Below are positions 8,274 through 16,268 of a stretch of DNA of 64,000 nt, piece after piece. The stretch spans positions 124,001-188,000 of the forward strand of contig JBGSOV010000021.1 in the NCBI GenBank assembly GCA_041738935.1. The letters are read 5' to 3'. The stretch's first letter is position 1, and each line of letters begins with the position of its first letter. Below the pieces are notes generated by a model, which ran no database searches, had not been told where the DNA came from, and saw only the letters and a list, made by a program, of their open reading frames with translations. The DNA comes from JBGSOV01 sp041738935 (GTDB lineage: Bacteria; Patescibacteriota; Gracilibacteria; CAIRYL01; GCA-016699755). The position numbers and the translations under genes are program-made.

Positions 8274-8387
8274 GAAATCTTAATGAATACTACATCTACT
8301 GAGCAAAAACGCTTTCCATCCATTTAAAATGACTTTCTTTCGGTTCACGACTCCCGTCTTGAACCGAAATCTAAGATATCGATTCAT
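8274..8387. other. Intergenic hairpin region
   Basis: A perfect 10-bp stem, TTTCGGTTCA with TGAACCGAAA (8338-8347 and 8360-8369), encloses a 12-nt loop. It lies just beyond the stop of the small minus-strand ORF. No U-tract follows on either strand. Nothing else is recognisable here. Confidence 0.45.
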
Positions 8388-8573
8388 TCATCGTACACAA
8401 CCATCTGCCCAATGTGCTGTTTTATCTCTCATTTCCTCTCCACCTGGCACGCTATTCTTTGGTGGATATGATCCTTCACCTTCAAGGAGTACTTTTCTCC
8501 CATTTACATCAGTTAATCCTTCTGGATGTATATCACCAGCCATATGAATAACACCATATCGTTCAGCAGCCAT
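8388..8573 (-). CDS. Possible 61-residue protein
   Basis: An ATG-started frame of 61 codons lies alone in an otherwise empty 0.55-kb gap. The composition is protein-like (AERYGVIHMAGDIHPEG, then a Gly/Pro-rich part) and includes Trp and His. It has no recognised domain and no Shine-Dalgarno motif, as for most genes here. The stretch upstream (8574-8720) is AT-rich and could hold its promoter. It may be a real small protein or a chance frame. Confidence 0.4.
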   Translation of the reverse strand: MAAERYGVIHMAGDIHPEGLTDVNGRKVLLEGEGSYPPKNSVPGGEEMRDKTAHWADGCVR

Positions 8574-8723
8574 ATTTTTTTAAAAAAAGAATACTCAGAT
8601 TTTAACTATCTCAATCTTTAGGTCAATCAGTTTTTGATAAAATCTGCTGACCAAGTTTAATTAGCAAGGCAGATTATCAATTATCCAAAATCACGACTGT
8701 CAGCAATTCGGAAAAACAAAAAA

Positions 8724-8752
8724 TTGCGCACAAAACGAAAAACTTCTACACT
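8724..8752 (+). promoter_or_regulatory. Promoter of dcd
   Basis: TTGCGC, a 17-nt spacer and TACACT, ending 23 nt before the dcd ATG. Confidence 0.5.
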
Positions 8753-8775
8753 ACTGGTAACTTTTCTCTGCACAA

Positions 8776-9384
8776 ATGATCCTTTCCGACCGCGATATTA
8801 TTGCCAAAATCGAAGCCGGAGAAATCCACATCGAATCGCCCAATCCACATTGGAAAGGACAAATCGGCGCGAGTTCGATTGATATGCGGCTCGGCAAGTT
8901 TTTTAAAGTCTACGAACACGGCAAATTTCCAGTACTCGATCCGCTCATTATGAAAAGCACCGACGAAATCACGCGCCTGATCGAAGTCAAAGATGGCGAA
9001 GCTTTTATTGTGCAGCCGGGAGAATTTGTGCTGGGTGTCACGCTCGAAAAAGTTGGCTTGCCAGACGATATCGTCGCTCGAGTCGAAGGCAGAAGTTCAC
9101 TCGGCAGGTTGGGCATTATCATCCACTCGACCGCTGGTTTTGTCGATGCTGGCTTTATGGGCACTATTACTCTCGAAATCACAAATATCAATCGCATGCC
9201 AGTCGCACTCTATCCAGGAATGCGCGTTTGTCAGTTGGCGTTTGAGCCGATGACGAGTCCGGCGCTTGTGCCCTACTCCAAGAAAAAAACTTCCAAATAT
9301 CAAGATCAGGTTTTTCCGCAAGAGAGTCGGATATATCAAGACCCATTTTTTGCCACGGGCGATAAAAACGAAGCAAAAGCTTGA
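8776..9384 (+). CDS. dcd: dCTP deaminase, possibly bifunctional (dUTP-forming and dUTPase)
   Basis: It deaminates dCTP on the way to dUMP and thymidylate. The trimeric dUTPase-like fold is marked by MILSDRDI, SSIDMRLG, FVLGVTLE, EGRSSLGRLG, HSTAGFVDAGFMG and TSKYQDQ near the C-terminus. The HSTAGF(I/V)D(P/A)GF form and the SKYQ tail resemble the Mycobacterium/Methanocaldococcus type, which also hydrolyses dUTP, more than the E. coli type with AHRIDPGW. The bifunctional activity is therefore an inference from motif similarity. The 202-residue length is normal. tRNA-Val follows 43 nt downstream. Confidence 0.93.
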   Translation: MILSDRDIIAKIEAGEIHIESPNPHWKGQIGASSIDMRLGKFFKVYEHGKFPVLDPLIMKSTDEITRLIEVKDGEAFIVQPGEFVLGVTLEKVGLPDDIVARVEGRSSLGRLGIIIHSTAGFVDAGFMGTITLEITNINRMPVALYPGMRVCQLAFEPMTSPALVPYSKKKTSKYQDQVFPQESRIYQDPFFATGDKNEAKA

Positions 9385-9427
9385 TTTCTCTTTCTGCTTT
9401 CGCCAAAATGTTGTGGTAAATAGGTAA

Positions 9428-9504
9428 GGGCGATTAGCTCAGTTGGCTAGAGCGCGTGCTTGACTCGCACGAGGTCACAAGTTCGAATCTTGTATCGCCC
9501 ACCA
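9428..9504 (+). tRNA. tRNA-Val (GAC), CCA encoded
   Basis: A full cloverleaf can be drawn. The acceptor is GGGCGAT/ATCGCCC, the D-stem GCTC/GAGC, the anticodon stem CGTGC/GCACG with loop TTGACTC, and the T-arm ACAAG-TTCGAAT-CTTGT. The discriminator is A and CCA is encoded. The anticodon GAC reads GUC/GUU valine codons. Position 37 is a pyrimidine (T), where a purine is usual. Confidence 0.93.
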
Positions 9505-9537
9505 TTTTCATCAAAAAATTGCCAGTTGCGCTCGTCC

Positions 9538-9568
9538 TTGACACTATACACCTTCTTTGACGTATACT
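9538..9568 (+). promoter_or_regulatory. Possible promoter of the Gmad2 protein gene
   Basis: TTGACA and TATACT with a 19-nt spacer, longer than ideal, about 40 nt before the ATG at 9608. Confidence 0.4.
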
Positions 9569-9607
9569 TTTAAAAGTACTTACTCAGAAAGGTTTTTTCT
9601 TTTACAA

Positions 9608-10261
9608 ATGACAATGAAAAATAAATCCACATTGTACATACTTTCTTTTGTCGGATTATTGGCGCTCGTGGCTGTGACGTATTTGCTCATGGACAATGTG
9701 GCGGCTCCTGCACCCAATGAAAACGCGAATAACGACAAACCAACCTTACAATATGTCGAATATGATACAAAAGTTGTCTATTCGTTAAAGCCAAATGTGA
9801 GGATTGATCAATTAGAATCCGATTGTAATGAACGTGGCGGCACTTTTAACGAATGCGGATCAGCCTGCGATCCTGCTGAAGAAACCTGTTCCACAGTGTG
9901 CGCTTTTACGTGCGAGCTGGAAGCAAAAGATACAACAGACGATTTGATTCGTGTCGAATCACCACAACCAGAGAGTGTGATTGCAAATCCTCTCGTTATT
10001 ACTGGAGAAGCGCGAGGAAACTGGTTTTTTGAGGGTGAGTTTCCTGTGACCCTGACAAACTGGGACGGTCTTATTGTTGCAGAAGCGAGCGCAACTGCGG
10101 ATGGAGAATGGATGACAGAAAACTTTGTGCCATTTACCGCGACGCTCGAGTTTGAAACACCAGAGTTTGGCGACAATGGTTTTTTGATTCTCCGCAAAGC
10201 CAATCCATCAGGATTACCCGAGAATGATGCAGCAAAGGAGTTTCAAGTGATGTTTCGATAA
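9608..10261 (+). CDS. Membrane-anchored protein with Cys-rich segment and Gmad2 (Ig-like) domain
   Basis: An N-terminal membrane anchor (LYILSFVGLLALVAVTYLLM) is followed by a low-complexity spacer. Next comes a segment with six cysteines (about residues 75-105: CNERGGTFNECGSACDPAE, then CSTVCAFTC). The last ~100 residues form a Gmad2-like Ig domain: ESPQPESVIANPLVITGEA, NWFFEGEFPVTL, GEWMTENFVPFTATLEF. The domain is known from spore-germination and other exported bacterial proteins as an adhesive or binding module. The start is the ATG at 9608 or 9614; a more distal ATG at 9557 overlaps the promoter. Confidence 0.85.
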   Translation: MTMKNKSTLYILSFVGLLALVAVTYLLMDNVAAPAPNENANNDKPTLQYVEYDTKVVYSLKPNVRIDQLESDCNERGGTFNECGSACDPAEETCSTVCAFTCELEAKDTTDDLIRVESPQPESVIANPLVITGEARGNWFFEGEFPVTLTNWDGLIVAEASATADGEWMTENFVPFTATLEFETPEFGDNGFLILRKANPSGLPENDAAKEFQVMFR

Positions 10262-10289
10262 GTCGCACGCGAATTTCTTGTGAAGAATC

Positions 10290-11006
10290 TTATTTTGCCA
10301 CAATCTCCTGAGAAGGATTTGGTGGAATCGGCGTACAGCTGCTTGCAAGTGCTTCTAGTATTTTGTGGTATTGCTCTTGGATTTTAAGAGGTTTTTCTTC
10401 TTTGTATGTATAAGTCTCTATTCCAAGCCAGCCAACATCTGGTCCGATGACTCTTACAGCATCATTACGACGAGTCAAGTCTCCATCTGCGCCCTCATCA
10501 CCATTGTCCGAAAAAGCTACAGAGCCAAATTCTTTATTCCTCAGAACAAAGTTGGTTTCTAAAATGTCATTTTCTTGCAGTTGAGTGATTGCAAATCCTT
10601 CTGGAAGAATCACACTGCATCCGCCACCCTCTTTGGCATATTCCCCCATTCTTTCTTTTATTCTTTGAATTAATAATTTATTTTCCTGAAGGGGGGGCTC
10701 GGGCGAGACCATCATATTCGTTGCTAACTCAAGAATATTATCTCTTGCGTGTTTAAATCCTCGCTCAACATCAGCTTCTGGTACCAATACTACGGCTCCA
10801 GCAAGAAAAATTGTGAGCGCGTGGCATATTTTTGTCGTAATCTCGTGTCTATTGCAAGCAAAGGACGAGGATTCTTTGAGATAGTCGACCTCATTTTCCG
10901 CGAAATAATATGGAATTTCAGCAATATGAGCCCCAAAATCAGACGAAGCATCAACGAGCTCCATATGGAATGGATATTTACCGATAGTGGCTACTTCTTG
11001 CGACAT
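10290..11006 (-). CDS. Protein of unknown function (238 aa)
   Basis: No family is recognised. The first ~60 residues are polar. A hydrophobic stretch, ICHALTIFLAGAVVLV, lies near residues 60-76 and could be one membrane segment or a buried helix. An acidic helical region follows, then a mixed C-terminal part with GPDVGWLGIETYTY. The frame is clean, convergent with the Gmad2 gene (28 nt between stops) and preceded by a TTGACA box on the minus strand, so it is probably a real gene. Confidence 0.65.
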   Translation of the reverse strand: MSQEVATIGKYPFHMELVDASSDFGAHIAEIPYYFAENEVDYLKESSSFACNRHEITTKICHALTIFLAGAVVLVPEADVERGFKHARDNILELATNMMVSPEPPLQENKLLIQRIKERMGEYAKEGGGCSVILPEGFAITQLQENDILETNFVLRNKEFGSVAFSDNGDEGADGDLTRRNDAVRVIGPDVGWLGIETYTYKEEKPLKIQEQYHKILEALASSCTPIPPNPSQEIVAK

Positions 11007-11027
11007 ATCTTTTTGGTAAGAGAAGTT

Positions 11028-11057
11028 TATAAAAACTATTTTTTATTTTTTTGTCAA
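11028..11057 (-). promoter_or_regulatory. Promoter of the 10290-11006 gene
   Basis: On the minus strand TTGACA is followed after 18 nt by TTTATA, about 20 nt before the ATG at 11006. The spacer is almost pure A/T. Confidence 0.45.
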
Positions 11058-11103
11058 TACTTCGCCTCTCTTTTTCCTTGTCGAAGCTTCGACAACAATC
11101 ATT

Positions 11104-11775
11104 TTACGTGATTCGCAGATATGCTGTATTCGCAAACAGTGGGACATTTTCGATACCCATGCGTTCGTATAATTCCGTAGGAATACCAATATCTCCCACA
11201 AATAGCTCGTGAATGCGTGTATTTGAAATCATATTATTTTTTGGTAATCCCAAAGTCAAAACCGTTGCATTCGCAAAACATGGCGTCGACCAATGTCCGG
11301 TTTCGACTTCAAAACCAGTAGGAATATCCACCGCCAATTTTGGAACTCCCAAAGCATTTGCGACAATAATCATATCGGCAATGCGCTCGTCCGGAGCACC
11401 GTTTGCGCCATATCCAAGCAAACAATCGACGACTAAATCTGCATCTTCACTGGGAAATTCTGCTTCGCTTATTCCAATTTCGCGCACAGTATACAGCTGT
11501 TGTGCTGTCAGGTCGTGTACATTTTCATCCGCCAAAACGATTTCGACATCAAGTCCGCGGCTATGCAAATGTCGCGCTGCTACAAGTCCATCGCCGCCAT
11601 TATTGCCTTTGCCTATTAAAAAACTCACCATCGCCGGCGCCCGAAAATGCTTAATGATAAATTCGGTAATGGTGCGACCAGCGTTTTCCATCAGTTGAAT
11701 CGGCAACAAGCCAAATTCGTCTTTGGCACGCTGATCAATGGCTCGCATTGTTGCAACAGAAACAGCAGGAATCAT
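11104..11775 (-). CDS. nnrE: NAD(P)H-hydrate epimerase (YjeF N-terminal domain)
   Basis: It repairs damaged nicotinamide cofactors by epimerising R-NAD(P)HX. Family marks include QLMENAGRTI, the phosphate loop GKGNNGGDGLVAARHL, VVDCLLGYG and VDIPTGFEVETG. The 223-residue length corresponds to the epimerase domain alone. The C-terminal dehydratase (NnrD) found fused in many bacteria is missing and is not seen elsewhere in the window. It starts 8 nt after the AMMECR1 gene stop, so the two are probably co-transcribed. Confidence 0.92.
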   Translation of the reverse strand: MIPAVSVATMRAIDQRAKDEFGLLPIQLMENAGRTITEFIIKHFRAPAMVSFLIGKGNNGGDGLVAARHLHSRGLDVEIVLADENVHDLTAQQLYTVREIGISEAEFPSEDADLVVDCLLGYGANGAPDERIADMIIVANALGVPKLAVDIPTGFEVETGHWSTPCFANATVLTLGLPKNNMISNTRIHELFVGDIGIPTELYERMGIENVPLFANTAYLRIT

Positions 11776-11783
11776 AGAAATAT

Positions 11784-12347
11784 TTAGAGGAAATCAGCTT
11801 CTGAAAAACTTTCAACAGTATATTTTTTGATGGTAGCGGTTTTCCAGGCATCTGCTTTGAGTCCGGCTTTGAGCGAGAGCTGCTGCAAAAATTCTTTTTT
11901 ATTCGGAAACTGCGACCACATCTGCGGAAAAAAATTAGCGACATCGCTTCCCTCTTCGAGCGCAACGCCATGGATATTTTCGGAAAGTGCGGAAAACAAT
12001 TGTGCTTCGTCGTGCCACAAAATGATTTCGGGCAGCGAAATAATGGAGATTTCGACTAAAAGATCAGCAAAATCTGCTGCGGACACTGGTGGATAACGTG
12101 GATCGCCAAAAGCAGCAGCAATGGCGTTTTCTACCACTGCTTGCGCCACAGGACGCTCGGGAGTAAAACTGCCCAGACCGCCGCGAAGCTCGCCGTGCAG
12201 ATACAATTTGACAAAAACGCCGCGATGCTCACTATAGACAGGATCTGCAAAAGCTCCAGGAAGTTCGATATCTTTGTCATGCAAATGGATTCCGATTGCC
12301 GTTCGTGCGAGCGAAAGCAAGCGTTTGCGAGCGATATCATCAAACAT
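11784..12347 (-). CDS. AMMECR1-domain protein
   Basis: The domain is recognisable from GVFVKLYLHGELRGGLGSF (the LRGCIG box, with the Cys replaced by Gly), AAAFGDPRYPPVSAADF and VEISIISLPE, with GVALEEG in place of the usual GV-x-L-x-x-G. The Pfam family has no settled activity; it is often found beside MEMO/radical-SAM genes, which are not seen here. The start at 12347 (MFDDIARKRLL) fits the family better than the longer frame to 12404. It is divergent from the PLD gene. Confidence 0.88.
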   Translation of the reverse strand: MFDDIARKRLLSLARTAIGIHLHDKDIELPGAFADPVYSEHRGVFVKLYLHGELRGGLGSFTPERPVAQAVVENAIAAAFGDPRYPPVSAADFADLLVEISIISLPEIILWHDEAQLFSALSENIHGVALEEGSDVANFFPQMWSQFPNKKEFLQQLSLKAGLKADAWKTATIKKYTVESFSEADFL

Positions 12348-12413
12348 AGTAATGGAGGAAAAGTAGTACAAGCATACAGCAAAGGAAGTATTTTTTCTTG
12401 TCAAAAGCCCAAA

Positions 12414-12442
12414 TTGTCACCACAATCACAAAAGTGTACAAA
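12414..12442 (+). promoter_or_regulatory. Possible promoter of the PLD-VTT-EEP operon
   Basis: TTGTCA, a 17-nt spacer and TACAAA, 21 nt before the ATG at 12464. An alternative TTGTCA (12398) with CACAAT lies slightly upstream. Confidence 0.4.
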
Positions 12443-12463
12443 TGGAAAAGTTGTTTTTAAAAA

Positions 12464-13861
12464 ATGATTCTTGCCTCTCTTGCTGGTTTTATCGCTGTGG
12501 ATGTGATTGTAACCATATATCATCGTTACAAAAAGCATCCTGACCAAATGCGCATACAGCAGCGCAAATATCGGATTCCTGAAGACAAGATTAAATTTTT
12601 GTGGAACCTTACGTGGTACGAAGGCAGCGCAAGATTTAGCGAACAAAAAATATTTGAGGAAATTCTACTGATGATTACGAGTGCTCAGCGCCGGATTATT
12701 TATGATGTGTTTTTGATGACCGAACTCGTACCAACCACCGATAGTTTTCAGCCAACAACAACACTTGTGACCGAAGCATTGATTGAAGTAAAGCGGCGCA
12801 ATCCCGATTTGCTTGGAGTTATTATCACCGATCCGGTCAATACTTTTTATCATACCGATCATTGTCGTCCGCTTTATACAATTGCTCAACATGGCTACAC
12901 TGTTGTTGTGACTGACACTGACCAATTGCCCGATAATAATATGCTCTATACTGGCTTTTGGCATATTTTTTTCAGTTGGTTTTCGACAGGAAAAAAAGGG
13001 CTTTTGCCGCATCCACTCAAGCCATCGCGTTCGACAACATTGCGAGCACTTATGAAGGCGCTCAATGTGCGAGCCAATCATCGCAAAGTCTTAGTTGTTG
13101 ATAATAGTGTGCTCATTACTTCTTCAAATATTGATAACAAAAGCAGCTTTTATGACGATACCGGCGTCAAGATTTTGGATGCAAATGTGGCAGGATTTTA
13201 TACTGCAAGCGAGCTGGAAGTCGCGCGTTTTTCGGGAGGAAAAGATATCGAAGTTCCACTTGCGCCGCCCTCTGGCGCTCAAGGCGAAATTGAAATTGCG
13301 CCACTGCTCGGACATCGCATCGGAGAAGAGATTATTAATGACCTCGCCGCCACCGAAGCTGGAGACAATGTCACTATTGCGATGCTGTTTTTTTCGCATC
13401 GCCGGATTATTGCCGAAGTCAAAAAGGCAATTGCTCGCGGAGTAAAAGTTGTAGTAATTTTGGATCGCAATATTTTTAGCTTTGGCACCAAAAAAGTCGG
13501 TTTCCCTAATCGTTTTAACGCCTACGAACTTTTTAAAGCTGGTGCAAGTGTGCGCTGGTATCAATCGCGCCGTGAAGAATTTCACTCGAAAGTGGTTGTG
13601 ATTCAAAAAATGCAGTTTCATATAGTTCATGTTGGTTCGGCAAACTTGACCAGACGCAGCCTGATGGGAACAAATCTCGAAAGCAATGTGCGCATCGCTG
13701 CTGCTCCCAGCATCGATTTTTGCCAAAGTGTCGATCGCTATCTCAAACGTATTAGTGAAGAGCCCTACACTCGAGAATATTTGGGTGGTAAACCGCGCCT
13801 ATATGCGCTGCGTCATGCATTTGGCGTTTTTGCCGAGCGTACTGGCATTGCAACATATTAA
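12464..13861 (+). CDS. Phospholipase D/cardiolipin synthase-like protein
   Basis: A PLD-superfamily protein of 465 residues with a short hydrophobic N-terminus. The first active-site block is NHRKVLVVDNSVLITSSNID (H-x-K-x4-D intact). The second is FHSKVVVIQ followed by HVGSANLTRRS, in which Gln replaces the usual Asp of HxKx4D. Such enzymes make cardiolipin or transfer phosphatidyl groups at the membrane. It is followed after 6 nt by a VTT-family membrane protein and then by an EEP-family protein. This resembles the clsB-ybhP neighbourhood of E. coli and PLD-VTT-EEP fusions of other bacteria. The substrate is unknown. Confidence 0.87.
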   Translation: MILASLAGFIAVDVIVTIYHRYKKHPDQMRIQQRKYRIPEDKIKFLWNLTWYEGSARFSEQKIFEEILLMITSAQRRIIYDVFLMTELVPTTDSFQPTTTLVTEALIEVKRRNPDLLGVIITDPVNTFYHTDHCRPLYTIAQHGYTVVVTDTDQLPDNNMLYTGFWHIFFSWFSTGKKGLLPHPLKPSRSTTLRALMKALNVRANHRKVLVVDNSVLITSSNIDNKSSFYDDTGVKILDANVAGFYTASELEVARFSGGKDIEVPLAPPSGAQGEIEIAPLLGHRIGEEIINDLAATEAGDNVTIAMLFFSHRRIIAEVKKAIARGVKVVVILDRNIFSFGTKKVGFPNRFNAYELFKAGASVRWYQSRREEFHSKVVVIQKMQFHIVHVGSANLTRRSLMGTNLESNVRIAAAPSIDFCQSVDRYLKRISEEPYTREYLGGKPRLYALRHAFGVFAERTGIATY

Positions 13862-13867
13862 AAAATC

Positions 13868-14521
13868 ATGAATAAAATGACATTCGTCAAATTCGCCGCA
13901 GTAGCCATCTTTATTGTCGCTATCATTATTGCGTGGACACTTGTCGATTTTGAAACCCTTGCCGATCGTGATCGTCTCCGCGCTATTGTGGGACAAAGTT
14001 TTGTCAAAGGAGCGCTCTTGTACGTCGGTGCTTTTGTTGCGATCAAATTTACTTTTGTGCCAATGACACCAATGACGATTGCAGGAGGCTATATTTTTGG
14101 CGGATTGTGGGGAGCAGTATTAGGAACGGTAGCGATTACCCTCAGCTCGTTTTTAATGTTTTTACTTGCCCGCGCACTCGGCGAAAACTTTGTCCGCGCC
14201 ACGCTCGAAAAGAAATCTGAGCGGCTCTCAGCATATAATGAAATGATTGCGAAGCACGGTTTTTTTGCAGTGGTATTTTTGCGCATCATTCCAATCGCAC
14301 CGCTCGCCGTGGTTAATTTTGGCTTGGGAGTTACAAAAGTGCGCACCATTGATTTTGTAATGGGAACAATTATCGGAACTATCCCTGGGAATATTTTGCT
14401 GTCCTTTATCGGCGACAATATCGACAAAATTTATTCTCCTCAATTTGTCTTGCTTGTGCTGACCTATGCGATGTTTGTAGGAGCGTCTTCGTGGTATGCT
14501 TATCGCAGCCGCAAAAGATGA
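13868..14521 (+). CDS. VTT/DedA-family (TVP38/TMEM64-like) membrane protein
   Basis: A polytopic membrane protein of 217 residues. The family core is visible as FVPMTPMTIAGGYIFGG, a glycine-rich re-entrant segment, followed by FLMFLLARALGENFVR, FLRIIPIAPLAVVNFGLG and GTIIGTIPGNIL. VTT/DedA proteins are implicated in lipid scrambling and undecaprenyl-phosphate or phospholipid flipping. The gene lies between the PLD and EEP genes; its last 4 nt overlap the next start (ATGA). Confidence 0.9.
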   Translation: MNKMTFVKFAAVAIFIVAIIIAWTLVDFETLADRDRLRAIVGQSFVKGALLYVGAFVAIKFTFVPMTPMTIAGGYIFGGLWGAVLGTVAITLSSFLMFLLARALGENFVRATLEKKSERLSAYNEMIAKHGFFAVVFLRIIPIAPLAVVNFGLGVTKVRTIDFVMGTIIGTIPGNILLSFIGDNIDKIYSPQFVLLVLTYAMFVGASSWYAYRSRKR

Positions 14522-15261
14522 CAAAAGCAAAAAGTATTCGGATCGGCATTATGAATTTGCAAAGTGGCGTAGCAACAACCAAGGGCTACTGGCAGTATCT
14601 GACGACTTGGTGGAAATACGTGCTGCCGCATTCGTCACAGCCGATTGCAGACGCAGCCAAGTTGGTCAAAAAACACCGGCTCGATCTGATTGGCTTGGTC
14701 GAAATTGATGCTGGCTCTTTTCGCACCAAGCAAATCGACCAACTCCGCTTGTTTGCCGAAACGGCGGATTTTTCACATCGCACGTTTTTTCCGACAATCA
14801 CTTTTCGCAAACACGCCTTGCAAGGAAATGCGACCTGCAGCCGTTTTCCGCTATTGCAGTCGCGCAATCACAAACTCCCTGGTCTCGGCGAACCTCGCTA
14901 TTTGAGCGAATCAGTTGTAGAAATCGATTCGGTGCGCTGCACATTTTTTGTGACACATTTGAGTCTCGATCGCTTTCATCGCATTGCTCAATTGCAAGCC
15001 GTCGCCGAAATCGTCAATGCTGCCACCGGCCCGACAATTTTAGTGGGAGATTTTAACATCTTCCATGATTCCGAAATGCAGCTCTTACACGAGAGTCGCC
15101 TCACGATGGCGACCGCCGATGCGACCTTTCCGTCATGGAAGCCGAATCGTTACCTCGATTATATTTTTTTTAGTGAAGAATTTCGCATCAAGCACAGCGA
15201 AATCGACCCGACCAAAGTTTCAGATCACCTGCTCTTTTGGACAGAGGTCGAAATTGACTGA
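14518..15261 (+). CDS. Endonuclease/exonuclease/phosphatase (EEP) family protein
   Basis: The DNase I-like fold is shown by IRIGIMNLQSG at the N-terminus, LIGLVEID (metal-binding Glu), FVTHLSLD, ILVGDFNIF (metal-binding Asp and Asn) and KVSDHLLFW (catalytic Asp-His). The start is the ATG at 14518, overlapping the VTT stop; a frame extending to 14491 lies inside the upstream gene. In this operon a phospho-ester head-group or lipid substrate is more likely than DNA, as for E. coli YbhP. That is inference from context. Confidence 0.9.
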   Translation: MTKAKSIRIGIMNLQSGVATTKGYWQYLTTWWKYVLPHSSQPIADAAKLVKKHRLDLIGLVEIDAGSFRTKQIDQLRLFAETADFSHRTFFPTITFRKHALQGNATCSRFPLLQSRNHKLPGLGEPRYLSESVVEIDSVRCTFFVTHLSLDRFHRIAQLQAVAEIVNAATGPTILVGDFNIFHDSEMQLLHESRLTMATADATFPSWKPNRYLDYIFFSEEFRIKHSEIDPTKVSDHLLFWTEVEID

Positions 15262-15293
15262 TAAAACGGTTTTAAAAATACGAATCTTATAAA

Positions 15294-15878
15294 TCAGGCA
15301 ACTGCCAAAATGTGTCCTTTGCGCTTGCGCACGGTGACAGAATGCAAGTTGTTTTCGGAAGCAATCCAAACCAAACTGCCACGTCCACCAACGACAGTCA
15401 TAGACGAAGCATCAAGTGTCTCGGAATGCATTTTTTTGAGCAGCGCCTGTTTGGCAGTCCACATTTTGTAAAAATGGTTCCAGTCCATTTTGCCGACGGC
15501 TTGCCACTCTTTTTCAGAAAAAGCAGAAAAAAGCAGTGGATTGCGAATAATTACGCGCTCGATATCAACGCCGACTGGGCTGCTATCTGTTGCGACAAAG
15601 GCCTTGTTATCAGCATAGGCAATTGACCAGTACAATTCTTCTGCAAAGACCGGAATCCCCTGCGGAGTCGACTCCGGAAAATAATCCTTCACACCAAAGC
15701 GATGATCGACCAAACGCGAAACCAAATAGCGCGCGGCGATTCCGTCATGATATCGTGTGCTTCCAACAAGTTGCTCAAGATACATTTGGGGAAAATATCG
15801 CTCCGCCAGCATAATGAGCTCGGGCGTTACAGTATTGAGCGAGCAACTAATCGGCATAATAGAGGCAGATGTTTTCAT
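15294..15878 (-). CDS. 4'-phosphopantetheinyl transferase, Sfp type
   Basis: It moves phosphopantetheine from CoA to a carrier-protein serine. Visible motifs are SIAYADNKAFVA, the magnesium-binding VGVDIERV near residue 103, FSEKEWQAV, and FYKMWTAKQALLKK near residue 137, the W-x-x-K-E/Q-A signature. At 194 residues it is a compact member. The target carrier protein is not in the window. It is convergent with the EEP gene (32 nt apart). panC in the same region would supply the CoA pathway. Confidence 0.88.
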   Translation of the reverse strand: MKTSASIMPISCSLNTVTPELIMLAERYFPQMYLEQLVGSTRYHDGIAARYLVSRLVDHRFGVKDYFPESTPQGIPVFAEELYWSIAYADNKAFVATDSSPVGVDIERVIIRNPLLFSAFSEKEWQAVGKMDWNHFYKMWTAKQALLKKMHSETLDASSMTVVGGRGSLVWIASENNLHSVTVRKRKGHILAVA

Positions 15879-16268
15879 GTTTATTTGAGGTGAAAATTAA
15901 TTTCTTTTACGAAGCCGATTTTTGATTTTGTAGTTCAAAAAAGTATACGGCAAAGAATTTTTTGAGGCAAGTAGAATGATGGGAAAATGATGAAATCAAC
16001 ATAAAAAAAGTCTTTGGCATTGAACATTTTTTGTGTTCAATAAAAAGACAGCTCTTTTGTTCTCAAATTTGTGAAGATTGTTCTTAAAATTTTCATTCTG
16101 TATTCTCGATTTTTAATGAGATAGAAACCTACCCGAAGTAAAAGCGTTTCATTGAGAACCCATATTATTTGGATTACCTAATTTTTTTTAGGTTGACCAA
16201 ACTTTTATATTTTGGAAGCATTGTTTTGCAACAAGGTCCGACAGATTACATTTCTATTTGTTATATTT
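15879..16268. other. AT-rich intergenic region with one hairpin
   Basis: No credible ORF is seen in these 390 nt. A perfect 8-bp stem, ATTGAACA with TGTTCAAT (16019-16041), encloses a U-rich 7-nt loop. ACCTAA pairs with TTAGGT around a run of T near 16185. The region must hold the divergent promoters of the phosphopantetheinyl transferase and the FTR1 gene, but no clear -35/-10 pair stands out. Confidence 0.4.

Noticed and set aside
15664..15680. GGAGTCGACTCC inside the phosphopantetheinyl transferase gene as a family B repeat
   Set aside because: Only the palindromic hexamers match; the CTCTGCGAGAG core and flanks are absent.
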